Part shown: positions 20,862-32,619 of the stretch, one piece after another
Position numbering within the stretch: position 1 is the stretch's first letter
How the letters are laid out: each line of letters starts with the position of its first letter
NCBI GenBank assembly: GCA_029204225.1
Contig: CM055112.1
Span: forward strand, 41,880,545-41,944,544
Direction: 5' to 3'
Source of the DNA: Diphasiastrum complanatum
Lineage: Eukaryota > Streptophyta > Lycopodiopsida > Lycopodiales > Lycopodiaceae
DNA: 64,000 nucleotides
Notes under the pieces: generated by a model
Told to the model about the DNA's origin: nothing
The model's input: only the letters and a program-made list of their open reading frames with translations
The model's database searches: none
Translations under genes and position numbers: made by a program

Positions 20862-22270
20862 AACATAGCTATCAAAGTTGAAAATTTTGACATCCCTTTG
20901 ATAAGAATTCTCTTTGAACCATGAATAATCTCAAAATTGTTGTCAGAACATCCAAACATGAGGATGAGGGTGAATTTTTAGCCTATTGTTGAATGTTTTC
21001 AATAAACACCATAAAATCTAAAACACATTTGCAAAAAAATCATGAAAGAATTAAGTGCCTCAAAACTACACAACGAAAACTTTGCCCACTTGCAAATTGT
21101 TCTTTTAGACTTTCTCTAAGAACAATGTACCCACCCTAGTTTTGAAGGCTCTTTAAGAATTCATATTCTCAAAATTGAGTTTTAACTTATAGAACCCTCA
21201 CCTACATCAATAACGCATAACATTCACAACAGTAACCATCATTGAGACTTCTATGGCCTTATTACATTGTTTCTTACTACTACTAAAGTCTATGAAGATT
21301 AGTTTTACTAGAGAAAGCTCATTGAGAGCTATTTTTGATTTGGTGCAATTTCTAGTAATTTGAATCTTTTTTTCCAAGGCAATGCCACTTTCCTCTTGAA
21401 AACCCTCCCCTAGCTTTGGATCATGGAGAATAGCCAATTGCCAAGTCAGTGAGGTTTTATAATCAATAAAAATAGCTCTATGACTATATTTTTTCTATCT
21501 AAGCCTTGTTTGACAATTTACCAGTAGAATTGTATTGCAATAAATCGCTTTTAGTTTCACTATAAACTAAAATATCATCTAGAAAGACTACAACAATTTT
21601 TTTTTAAATATGTGGCCCAACTTGGTTCCTTCCATGATATTTGCACACGTGAGGACACACTTTGACTTCTATTCAACTTATTTAATAGGCTGTCAAGTTG
21701 GTCTCCAAGTTTCACATTCCTTCTCAAATACAACTTCGATTCTCCCTTAGATTTTTCTTTAAGGATTCTCCTCTTTTCTTTATCCCTATGAATTCTAGGA
21801 CACTTAAGAAAGATAACAAGTCAAACAAAAATTGTAAAGCCTGAAATTTAAATCCAAATCCCCTCATGTGAAACCCCTCAACTAAAAATCCAAACCCTTA
21901 TGTATAAATTCTAAATAAACCCTTCAACATTAGGGGGCAATGCCTGGCAATGAAGAGCAACATGATGGGGGCAAAGAAGGGTAGGATAGGGGGTAGGTCA
22001 ATCTTCATTTTTTAATTCAAATTTGAAGCCCTCCAACACAAACTCCCTCCTCCATTGTGACTCGCTCCTCCTCCATCGCTATTGCTGCATCCAAAAGTGA
22101 CTCGCTCCTCCTCCATCACTATTGCTGCATCCAGACCCACGTTTTGGTCTATTGGGCCTCCAGCGCACAGTTCCTTGCTTCCAGTGCACACTTCCAGTTC
22201 CTGCTCCAGCGCACAACTATGCTCCAGCTCCCAATCCTCCAAGCAGCGCTCTAGCTCACTCTCAAACTCC
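20862..22270. other. Unassigned AT-rich sequence
   Basis: No convincing frame or domain. Sequence near 21200-21437 has a short minus-strand frame without recognisable motifs. Confidence 0.35.
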
Positions 22271-23160
22271 CTCCAGCACACCAGCTCTCAAGAAGTTAGT
22301 AATTGTAACGGGAGAGAATGTGGAGAATCATTGAATAGCTACTTCAAAACAGGATGATTCCATTATTTTTGAGCTCTTGCTGCTAATACATAACTTCTAC
22401 AATGTATTTGTATATCACAGTACTTCTCTAGATCAATCTAGATTTCTATGAATAATAGTAGGCTTGTTGTCAATAAGTGAATAATGGTAGTTTTGTTTTT
22501 AGATTTTCTTGAAAAATTTCAGCTCCATCTCAAAACAGGGTATTGTTATGAGTAGATTTGCAAAAATTTGTTCAATTGCAGTCCTAAACATTCTACAGCA
22601 CAAAAATCTACAAGAAGCTATTTATCCTTCACTGTGATCAATTCTATTCATATCTTCTGGGTTTGCCATTGCCAAAATTAGCATCCTCCTACCTCCAGCG
22701 CACAGTCCTTGCCAAGCTCCCTCCAGCACACAAGCTCTCACAGGTAACTATAACTTGTCTTGATGAGAATGTGGAGAATCAGTGAATAGCTAGTTTAGAA
22801 CAAGATGATTTTATCATTTTTGAGCTCTTGATACTAATCTATATATTCTACAGTATGTTTATAAACCACAATACTTCCCAAGATCAATCTAGATCAATGT
22901 GTGAATAACAGTAGTTGTGACTATGTGATTAACTGTAGTTCTGTTTTCAATTCTTGGAAAGTTTGAGCTTCATCTGAAAACATGGTATTATTATGAGTAG
23001 ATTTGATGAGATATTGTTCAATTATAGTTCTAGAATCTAAGCATTCTAAAGCACACACATCTACTATAGTATGCAAGCATCAAATTATCCTTCACTATAA
23101 TTGATTCACATATTCTAGATTTTCCATTGCCAAAATTCTCATATGCATTCTCATGATTCA
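22271..23160. repeat. Diverged tandem repeat, 2 x about 450 bp
   Basis: Units start at 22271 and 22721 (CTCCAGCACA then AAGCTCTCA or CAGCTCTCA) and share GAGAATGTGGAGAATCA, GATGATT, AGATCAATCTAGAT and further blocks. Divergence is clearly higher than in the 225-bp duplication at 10763. No coding function seen. Confidence 0.6.
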
Positions 23161-23379
23161 AAACCCCCGAAGAACTATACGCTCATCATCACTTTGTGGG
23201 CAAGCACATGGGGAACAACACAATCCTATATTTGAGAGCCTTGTTTGTTGTGAACAATGAGGTAGAGTACAATGAAATTGACATCGTTATTCGTTTCCTA
23301 CATATAGAATGAGTAGTCCGATGTTTTCAGATGTACATATTACAAAATGATTTGTGGCCCTTGAAAACTATCCAAATGG

Positions 23380-24171
23380 CATTCCTATAAGGACAACACT
23401 TTGTGCCATTGTACATACGCATTTCTACGTAGAGCTGAGTATAAATAGAGAGTGAAGAGCAAGTTCCTATAGCTTGAGCATTCTTTCCCTCTGCTATCTT
23501 TCACATAATTACTTCTTATCAATTGTGCGAATACACTCTGTATGATTTGTGATTGATTGTGATACTGTTCTGTTTGCGTCACACACATTTCTTACATTAT
23601 ACTGAATTTTAGTTACTCTAACATGGATTTTCAGGCGACACCAGCAAGTAACAATTCTGACCAATGTGTGCAGGGAATTAGCCGAAGCTGTTAAGCATAG
23701 CAGAACTTCCTTCAAACTCTGAATGAGCTATGTATTCAGATAATGAGATTGTTTGATGTTTTGATTTGTTTGCTTTCTGCAATAAGAACTAATCCTCTGT
23801 GTTTGATTAAGGAGAATCCTTAGTCAATGTGATTCTACTTGATGAATCTATTTGCTAGTTGTTGTCTGTTCTGATTGTTTACCTGATGTCTGAAGAGCCT
23901 GTAAGATAAAGCAATATTTACAATTGCAGTCCTTGACCAAATCGTTTCATCATTGGTGTTCTTGGATGCCAATTTACCCAAATATCTTTGGATAACCAGT
24001 TATGTCAATGTAGTATTCATTGTGAATTTTATACATTCTACTCTGGTTACCATCATACATACATTTGCCATGCAAAGGATGAGATTATTCTCTCTCTCGG
24101 GGAACAATCAAACCTTTTATACTACGTAATTCATCGCTTTTGTGGAAATCTATAATGACTAGGCCACCACA
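23380..24171 (+). repeat. 5' LTR of second Asp-primed Ty3 element, 5'-truncated
   Basis: Matches 1045-1833 with only scattered differences and ends CCACCACA. The first 225 bases of the LTR are absent; the sequence to the left is unrelated. A TATA box, TATAAATAG, sits at 23440-23448. Confidence 0.8.
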
Positions 24172-24176
24172 TAATT

Positions 24177-24194
24177 TGGCGCCGTTGCTGGGGA
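24177..24194 (+). promoter_or_regulatory. Primer binding site, tRNA-Asp type
   Basis: TGGCGCCGTTGCTGGGGA, five bases after the LTR end. It is complementary to the 3' end of tRNA-Asp, the primer used by several plant Ty3-type lineages, with one mismatch. Confidence 0.8.
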
Positions 24195-24258
24195 GATGAA
24201 TTTCACCTTTTGCAATATTTTTAATGTAGTACATCTATGAATCTTTCTCATGTAATGC

Positions 24259-26662
24259 ATGCCAAGAACATACTCTCAAGAACCTATTGAACAGAAACGT
24301 TTAGAGCGTGCACAACGATTAGAAGCATATAGGAAGTCTAGAGATTTGTATTTGCAGAATTTGCAAAACTCACCAGTTAGAGCAAGATTGACACCTGAAG
24401 CATTTAATGATCTTCTAAATGCTACTACAACATTTGTAGATTCATTTGAGGAAAGATCCGTTGAAACACCAAGTTCTACAGATTCACGTGAATCAGATTT
24501 GTCTGATTCTACTTATGAACCACATTCAAAATCTTTGTCCAAACAAAGTTTAGATTTGGATCCTCCAAGTTCATCTAGTTCACCACCATACGTTAATATG
24601 GCTAATCCAACACCACCCACATATACAAAAATTAGATACGATTTCTTTAAGGGATTATCATTTGAAGATGCAGATACTTATTTGTCGCAATTTGAATCCA
24701 TTACCATAGCAAACAAAGAGCAGATGGACGAGGATAAAGTTAGAATTTTGCCAGGTCTTCTGCGGAAGCAGGCTAGGATTTGGTACAGTCAATTAGTACC
24801 GGAAACAGTTAATACTTGGAACGCCTTAAAAGCAGCATTCCTTAAACAGTTTAGGCAAATAGGATATTCCACTAGATTGTTGGCTCGGCTTAACTTTGTT
24901 GAGAAAAAGCCAAAGGAATCACTTAGGAAATATACTCGTAGGGTTAAGAATTTAATAGGAAAGTTAGGAGCCCAGTATCCAGTTCCTATGCAAAATGAAT
25001 GGTTCTTGGGTGGTTTGCCTAAGAAAAGGGATCGTTATTGTCGACAGGGTTTGATGACTTCTTTGGAAGATGTCATTGGCTCTTTCGAGAATTATGAAAC
25101 CTGTCAAATTTCTCGCAGACGGAGAAATGAAAGAAAAAGTAGTAAAAAGCACAAATTTAAATGAACAGAAGAATCTGAAACATCTACTTGTGAAGAATTG
25201 AAAAAGATTATCTATCTTAGATATAGGGGTCTTATGTTTTTTACATCAAGCATCTAGGTGTAGGATGTTGATAGGAACAAATTTGGCATAGATGGCAAAT
25301 TATGCATTTCCACTTGTAATGCCACTATTGAACCAAAATAGAGTAAGAGGCTAAACTCGTGCCAATTAGAGTGTAGACAAGTGTAATGCCTTTTTTTGAT
25401 GAATTCTAAGAGGTCCAATAGGATCTAGAGGTGGAACCATGTGTGATCCAATAGAAATTTGAGGTGTGTTTGAATATAGTCCAATAGAATTAAGAGGTGC
25501 ATGGATCAGTGGTCCAATAGTATTAAGAGGTAACAAAGTGTGGTCCAATCATAGTTAAGCATAGTGGTAGCTCATGGATCTACTAGTATCATTGTACTCC
25601 TCATTTTGGATCTAATTGATTTTGTGATTGTGTGGATTTTGAGTGTCATTGAATTTCTAGCTCTCTCTCTCTACCCGAGAGCTCATGATGGTTTTTCTCT
25701 CTCTACTCGAGTGAGTGAGAGTTGGAAGTGATTGAATGCATGTAGTAGTGTGTTTTTGCTATAGGATCTAAGATTGATCTTGAATCTCAATCTAGTCTTG
25801 ATCTTGGTGCATCTACACACCTTAGGAGATCACAAGTACATGTTGTGGACAATCCACACATGTGAAATTCAACACTACTGAGTCTGAATCAGAATCTGAT
25901 TTAGTGGATATGAAAGAATCTTCTGAGTATTCATCTTATTCTTCTTCATCAGAAGAAGAACCTTCTTACAAGAAAACCAAGAATAGGAACTCAGAAAGAA
26001 AGAAAAGAATGGAGAAATCCGAAAAAATGGATCCATTAAGAAAAAGTGTTGAGTTGTTAACAAAAGAAATGAGTGATTTAAAGGTCCAAATATCTGATGT
26101 TAAAGCCAAGCAAAAGAAAGCGAAGCCTAACGCCAATGTTTGGTGTACCGCTTGTGGGAAGGAAGGACATTCTAAGACCAACTGTCCCAGTTTACAAACT
26201 AACTATTTAGAAGAGAAACTATTCCTCTGTCCGATTAATAATCATGAGGAGGTAGCTTATACTGCAACTCCTACTAACCAAAAAACTATTATACCGAAAC
26301 AACGTACTGGTCAATAGTACACTAGTTTGCAAAGGGACGGATCACGAGATTCCACTCCACCAACCAGAGTAATGGGTTCGTGCTACAATTGCGGAGCCCC
26401 GGGTCACTATTCACCTGATTGCCCTGAACCCAGGAGATCAGCAAGATATGTGCCGCTCTGCGCTAACTGTAAAGGCGAAGGGCATGTCCCTGCTGAATGT
26501 CCTCAGTCACAACAGCCACGGTCTAAACCAAGGTTTGTAAAATCGCCTAGGGAAGACGACCTTTGGTCATCTAAGACTAACACTGACATGATAGTTCAGA
26601 GGATAGAAGTAGAGACTGAATTATCAGATCAAGATCATCAATGGCCCCAGAGGAAAAAATAA
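24259..26662 (+). pseudogene. Ty3-type Gag, interrupted by solo LTR and stops
   Basis: N-terminal part 24259-25164 begins MPRTYSQEPIEQKRLERAQR and contains the Gag core around FFKGLSFEDADTYLSQFE, with ARIWYSQL and ALKAAFLKQFRQIGYSTRLL. A TGA at 25162 and a TAG at 26315 interrupt it. A 686-bp solo LTR (25189-25874) sits in the acidic middle region; the frame is continuous across the target duplication once it is discounted. The C-terminal part has three CCHC knuckles: CTACGKEGHSKTNC, CYNCGAPGHYSPDC and CANCKGEGHVPAEC. The start at 24259 lies 65 bases after the primer site. Three knuckles is more than the usual one or two. Confidence 0.8.
25189..25874 (+). repeat. Solo LTR with TSD CTACT, in Ty3 gag
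   Basis: TGTGAAGAATTG to AATTCAACA, flanked by CTACT at 25184-25188 and 25875-25879. No internal region remains, so it is an LTR-LTR recombination product. It resembles the LTRs at 34365 (start) and 8951-9719 (reversed), which are copia-associated. Confidence 0.9.
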
Positions 26663-26723
26663 ATAAAGTAACTACAAGAAGTAGTAAAGATTCTATAATT
26701 CTTAAAGATAAGAAGAAAACTAG

Positions 26724-28070
26724 ATGAAAATTGCAAAAACTGTGAAAAACGCGACAGAAAAAGCGAAGGTCGCAGAACAGTTAGTAAAACTTCCTAGTAA
26801 TAAAGAATTAAAGCTTGATAAGTCTAGTGGAAAACATTATGATATTGATATTAGTTCAGAAGCTAAGAAGCGTTTAGACGAAGAAACTAGACAAGTTAAG
26901 AACGTGACATTTTCAGATCCAGTTATAAGTAGCGAGATACCTAGAGATCTGTTGTCACTTAGAAATCATTCTTATAATATTGTCAAAGACCTTGTTTCTA
27001 GAATGCCCAGTATAACTTTTAAACAGTTATTAGACGATAACCAATATTATAAGAAAGAAATTAAGCAATTTTTGCAAAATAAAAAGAGAAGAAAGGCAAA
27101 GTTACCAGTAGTCAACATAGGATTAGTTAATTACGGTGATGAAGGCCAACCAAAGATTCAAGTAGTAATTAATGGCTGCATCTTAGATAATGTACCCATA
27201 GATTCCAGATCTAGCGTAAATATAATGACTGAAGAAACAGCATATGAATTAGGCATTCATCATAGAATAGCACCCACCTTAAGACATTTAAGGTTAGCCG
27301 ATGCAACTAGAAGATCACCAATAGGAGAACTGGCTCAGGTTACAGTTTATATTGGAGACCATAAGTTTCTTATGGATTTTATAATATTAAAAACTACGAG
27401 ACAATCGTCATATAAAGTGTTATTAGGACGACCATGGCTCTATCAGGCCGATGTTATAACCCACTGAAAAAAGAAGGAGATTACCTTCAGAAACCAGATG
27501 GAGACACCGAGAGGAAAAAGTCATAAAAGAATTTCCATATCATGGGAAAAAGATAAGTACAAAGGTGAGACACCTACATCTTCCTCGAGCTATAATTCGG
27601 AGGAAGAAGGGCTTCAGTCAGTAGGGACTAAGGAAGGAGAGAGGTTAGTTACACTAAGTATACTTGCATACAATAATAGAACAGAATATGTAGATAGAGG
27701 AGATTGTGGAGTTCTAGAGATTAGTGCGATCATAGGAGATCAGACCATAGATAGAATACTAATAGACTCAGGATCCAGTATCAACTTAATAACGAAAAAA
27801 ATGGTTAAAGAATCAGGATTAGAAAACCAGATACAACCTATCACTTATCATGAAATCCATTTAGCAGATGCGACTAAATGTATACCAGTAGGTGAGCTAA
27901 AAGATATTAACGTAGTTATAAAGACAGAGACATTTGTTATGAATTTCTTTGTCATAAATCTAGTAGATACACCACCTTATTCAATATTATTTGGAAAACC
28001 ATGGTTATATCAAGCAGATGCTATTATAAATTGGTCTACCACCAGATATTTTTTCCAGGTATTCTCATAG
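26724..28070 (+). pseudogene. Ty3-type pol N-terminus with two retropepsin-like domains
   Basis: Two frames in the same phase, separated by one TGA at 27465-27467. The first (26724-27467) has a protease-like domain at about residues 130-245: VPIDSRSSVNIM, LADAT, then LLGRPWLYQADVI. Its active-site triad reads D-S-R instead of D-S-G. The second (27498-28070) has an intact site, ILIDSGSSINLITKK, with LADATKCIPVGEL and LFGKPWLYQADAI. The two domains share about the same order of motifs, so the protease was duplicated. Retropepsins normally work as homodimers from one domain; two in tandem is unusual. The phase differs from gag, so a frame change precedes pol. Confidence 0.75.
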
Positions 28071-28073
28071 CCA

Positions 28074-29430
28074 GTCCAATAGGGGGTCACCTTTTGAGAT
28101 GGGGTGAGGAGTTAGCTAGACTTGCTGAATCATGGATCAATTTCATAGAATGCTATGAGATTGACGAGAAAGAAGAAATATCGACAACATTCGAGTCAAG
28201 AGAAGTTCTGGGTGGAACCAGAGCAAGTCTGATCGAGGGGATTGTAGATAAAACAAATTAAGTAGAAATAGAAATTAATAAAGGTAAGAATTTGAATCTA
28301 TATAAACACCAATCGGACCAGGAACGTGAAGAGTATATATTGCTTCTTCAAAAATACCAAAACATGTTTTCTTGGTCGATGGATGATTTAATAGGAATAC
28401 CAGTTAAATGGGGCGAACATAGAATAGATCTTATTCAGGGAACAATACCTGTCAAACAACGTCAATATAGATTGAATCCAAAGTACTCCTTATTAGTAAA
28501 AGATGAATTAAATAGATGTCTTAGAGCGTGTATTATATATCCTGTTCTAAGTAGCGAGTGGGTGTTACCAATAGTTATATTAACTAAGAAGAAGACATAC
28601 AAGATTAGAGTTTGTCAAGATTTTAGGAAACTAAATGCTGCTACAACAAAGGATTATCAGCCTCTACCATATACTAGTTGGTCATGAACGTTATAGCTTT
28701 TTAGATGGATTCTCAGGTTATAACCAAGTTTTTATAAAAGAGTAAGATAGATCCAAAACTACTTTCACTACTGATTGGGGGATGTACGCGTGTACGCGAA
28801 TGCCCTTTGGTCTTTGCAATGCACCTGCCACATTCTAACGTATGATGATAAATATTTTTCAAAAAAATTTAAGAAAATTTTTAGAAATTTTCATGGATGA
28901 CTCTTGTGTCTATTCATCAACTAAAAACCATTTAGATGCATTAGAGAAAACATTGAGAAGATGTCAAGAGACATCTCTTAAACTGCATCCAGCTAAATGG
29001 TTACTTTGGGATGAGGGAAGGCATCCTTTTAGGGCATAAAATTTTGAAGGATGGTATACAAGCCGACATCAAAAAAATAAAAATGATTTTATAATTATTA
29101 GAACCAACCAATTTAAGAGAGCTTAGAGGTTTTCTAGGACATGTAGGTTACTATCAGAGGATAATTAAATATTATGCTATAATAGTAGCTTCTTTAACAA
29201 GTTTACTAAATTAGGAGCTAATGATAGTCTCCGCCGATGTTTAGAACCAACCGAGACAACCGTTGTAATAAGTACAATACATGAGGAAGATTTGGGGAGT
29301 CACTATGCTCTTAAAAACACTGCCAAAAAGACTTTCAATGCTAAATATTGGTGGCCTACCATCTATAGAAACGTTAAATTATTCATTAAAAAATGTGATG
29401 CATGCTAGAGAATTTTGAAATTTTGACCAA
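28074..29430 (+). pseudogene. Ty3-type RT, connection domain and integrase zinc finger, degraded
   Basis: 28292-28687 reads the RT fingers (VLPIVILTKKKTYKIRVCQD, DFRKLNAATTKDY). 28690-29040 continues as FLDGFSGYNQVF, FTTDWGMYACTRMPFGLCNA and the catalytic region with FMDD in place of the common YIDD. After a frame break come ILKDGIQADIKKIK and TNLRELRGFLGHVGYYQR, the connection region. RNase H is missing. The integrase N-terminal zinc finger region follows at about 29270-29405 (SHYALKNTAKKTF, KYWWPTIYRNV, KCDAC). Several stops and frame breaks; inactive. Integrase core and everything downstream are gone. Confidence 0.8.
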
Positions 29431-30575
29431 AAAAATGTACTACATGTTTTCCCTCCACTTAAATGTGAAGCATCTCCACAAACAGAGGGAATAGTCTTTG
29501 ACATTTGATTTTGTATCATAAAGCCATTGATTTAGCTTTACGATCTTTTTATCTTTTCAGCATCTCAAGGTTTTCTTTGTCAATTAATGGGCTCAGCACA
29601 CAATATAGTGTGATGCTAACCATTATTATTCAACAACATGTATCCAAAGGCCATTGATTCAACCTTTAGATCTTTCAACAACATTGTCTTTATCGAGAAT
29701 AAAAATTCTACATTACATCCAGCCCGTGTCTGAAGAAAATATGCTCCCACTCCCATCAAATCATAATGTAATGTCCATCATCAAAACCATGCATTATTGG
29801 AAAATGTTGGTGCAATCTTTATTGTCGTAACAAGATATGAATGCAGTTTCTCATCTTTGTGTCTAGCTCTTCATATAATGTAGTGTGTGCAATGCAACCT
29901 ATTCTAAAAGTTGGATGTTCGTCATTCACATTGCGAATATATCTCATTCTCATAGAAACCTATTCACTCCCTTGAATAACAGATAGATTTTTTTTTTTTT
30001 TTAAGCAAATATTCATGCTATGCCGCACATTTCTACTCTCATAGATAGATTTTGAATGAGATCTGATATTTTCTATTCTTACCAAAGGAAATCTGTGATC
30101 CAATTATAATTCTCAAGACCTTATGAACAACAAAATAGAAAACACTCATCATATTCTCTCCATTCATTTTTCCACTCATCACTCAAAAGATCTCACAAAT
30201 ACTCTCAATAAAAGATCCAAGATGGTCTTCAGCAGCAACAGATGTCTTCGACATAGATCCATAATCATCAACAGGTTTGTTTTTTTTTTTTTCACTCACC
30301 TCCCCACTGGTAATGTTTTATCCATTCCAAATCTTCATATTTCCCCTCAATACCACCCTCATGACACTATTCAACAAAAATGCCCATCCAAGGCATTAGA
30401 ACATTGCATCCCATCTTCAGATCAATGCATAGTGCAAGTAGACATTGAAATGCAAGGTCTCAGATTTTTCATCAAATGGATGCATATACCATTGTGTCTA
30501 ATTGATTCAAGTTAAATTGTGGGTGTTATGCACTTATTAAATGTATCCACATATATACACATATAAATATTTATT
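29431..30575. other. Unassigned AT-rich sequence
   Basis: A diverged internal repeat (AAAGCCATTGATTT at about 29520, AAGGCCATTGATTC at about 29650) and two poly-T tracts (29990, 30280). A 130-codon plus-strand frame at 30123-30515 has low-complexity composition and no motif; I do not call it a gene. Confidence 0.4.
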
Positions 30576-30816
30576 TTACTCAAGAACCGTTCTGCACTCA
30601 TTTGTTCGAGACGTAAAACTTTCAGAAGGGCTCTGTACTTTTATTCCATTATTATCAATTAAAATTGGATTTGCCCCTTCTAAAAATTTGTGTTGGAACA
30701 TTTCGTTCAATATTTTTTTCTCTATTACTTGTTCATCTCTGATCCGAATATATAACATAATAGTGAGAAGATAAGCAAATTCTTTCATCCATCTTTTTTT
30801 ATTTCCATCATTCTTT
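30576..30816 (-). pseudogene. C-terminal piece of unidentified protein, AT-rich
   Basis: A minus-strand frame enters at the gag start of the copia element (30816) and runs 80 codons to a TAA at 30576-30578: KRWMKEFAYLLTIMLYIRIR, then FLEGANPILIDNNGI, ending NECRTVLE. The upstream part is cut off exactly at the copia gag start. AT-rich codons recall an organelle gene, but I cannot name it, and a host exon or a chance frame are also possible. Confidence 0.3.
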
Positions 30817-32619
30817 ATGACTTCAATGGGTGTCTTTCTATTAGAAACAAGTGAAAGATTGTCAACCTCCAATTACTCAATTTGGAAGGTTAGAATGGAA
30901 TCTATCTTAATACTACAAGATGTGATGGATATTGTACTTGGCATTGAAGAAGAACCACAATTTCCTCAGAAAATTCCAAAGTACAAAAAGAGAGCCAGGA
31001 TGGCTCTGCATTATATGAAAATGAATGTCTAAAATGACATCTTTAGAGAAATTGTTACTTATACTAATGCCAAAGATGCTTGGGATACTCTCAAGTCTAT
31101 CTATGAGGCAAAGAATACTTCTAGACTTCTAACACTCAGAAACCAAATTTTTCAAAGTGTACAGAGAAGTGATGAATGTGCTTCAACTTATGTAATGAGA
31201 CTTAAAGACCTCCATAGAGAATTGTCCTGCATAGGAGACTCCATCAACCAAAATGAACTTGTTCAAGTCATACTTAATGGGTTAAAGGAGGAATATGACA
31301 ATCTTGTTTAGAGTTATGCCATTAAGGAGGAGCTACCAAGTTTGGAAACACTCCAAAGTGTGCTCATTTTTGAAGAATCAAGACAAGAGTATAAACTCTT
31401 GAAAATGGAGAGACTGTCTCTCAACATTGATGGTAAAGCTCTCTTTACCAAAGACAAGCACAAGACAAGAAGTAAGAATCAACACCAATTCTCTTCAAGC
31501 AAGAACAATCTTATTTCCAATGAGAAAGGAGAAGAGGATGAGTCCTCTCAGGCTTCCACATCCAAGAAGAAGAAGAAAAACATCAAGTGTTTCTTTTGTG
31601 GCAAGAAAGGGCATTATGCCACCGATTGCTTCAAGAAGAAGAGTCAATTCAAGCAAGCCAACATTTCTACTGAAGAGAAGGAAGATGCTCATGAAAGTGA
31701 TGGAGAGGGATCTCTTATGGTCTTGAGTTTCTCTTCATCACCTTTCAAGAAGGATGGTTTGTGGTATATCAACAATGGAGCTTCCTCACATATGTGTAGC
31801 TCCAAGTATTCTTTTTCATCCATGTCACCTTATGAAGGAGCCAAGAAGTCCATCTACACAGCAAATGATCATGAGTGTGCTATTGAAGGCATAGGGACCA
31901 TTTTCTTAAAGCTTTCTTCATCAAAAATTCTTTTTTTATCTAATGTACTTTTTGTTCCCAAGTTAACAAAAAATCTTATTAGTCTTGGGCAATTGTTTGA
32001 TAGTGGACTAGATGTGAATTTCAATGTTGAGACATGTACAATCAAGAAGCATGATGAGATCCTTGCATTTGGGTCTAGATATGGTGGAATCTACAATGTT
32101 GATCCCAAAGAGTATGCTAACTCTTGTGATAGTGCTTTTGCTACACATATGTCTTTGGAGGAACTATGGCATAGAAGGTTGGGACATCCTAACTATAATT
32201 CTATGGTGTCCATGGTCAAGAAAGCCAAAGCTATTGGCTTGCCTAATCTTATCTCCAAGAATTTCAAGCCATGTGAGGCTTGTGCCATATCTAAGTCTCA
32301 TAAGAAGCCTTTTTCAAAGTCATCTATCAAAACTACACATCCATTGGAGCTCATACACTCGGATGTGCACTTCTCATCTTCAAAAAGCAAGGGTGGTGCT
32401 ACTTGCTTTGTAACTTTCATTGATGATTTCACTAGATTTACTTGGGTATATCTTCTAGCTTCAAAATCTATGGTGTTTGACTATTTTCTAAAGTTCAAAG
32501 CTCTAGTTGAAAAGCAATTTTCATACAAAATCAAGATTCTTAGTAGTGATGGAGGTGGTGAGTACACTTCCAATAAATTTTGGATGCAAGTGGGTGCTCA
32601 AGATCAAGTACAATCATGA
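30817..32619 (+). pseudogene. Copia Gag-protease-integrase, 5'-truncated and interrupted
   Basis: Begins MTSMGVFLLETSERLSTSNY with the standard Gag N-terminus, directly fused to foreign sequence, so LTR and leader are absent. Stops at 31030 (TAA) and 31309 (TAG) break Gag. The long frame 31342-32619 (425 codons) contains the knuckle CFFCGKKGHYATDC, a protease site altered to WYINNGASSH (catalytic Asp replaced by Asn), LWHRRLGHPNYNSM of the pre-integrase region, and integrase catalytic Asp motifs FIDDFTRFTW and SSDGGGEYTSNKF. It stops there: a deletion joins integrase to RT, removing the third catalytic residue. Confidence 0.85.

Noticed and set aside
30123-30515. A 130-codon plus-strand gene
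   Set aside because: Low complexity with poly-T coded Phe run and His/Ser bias; no motif.
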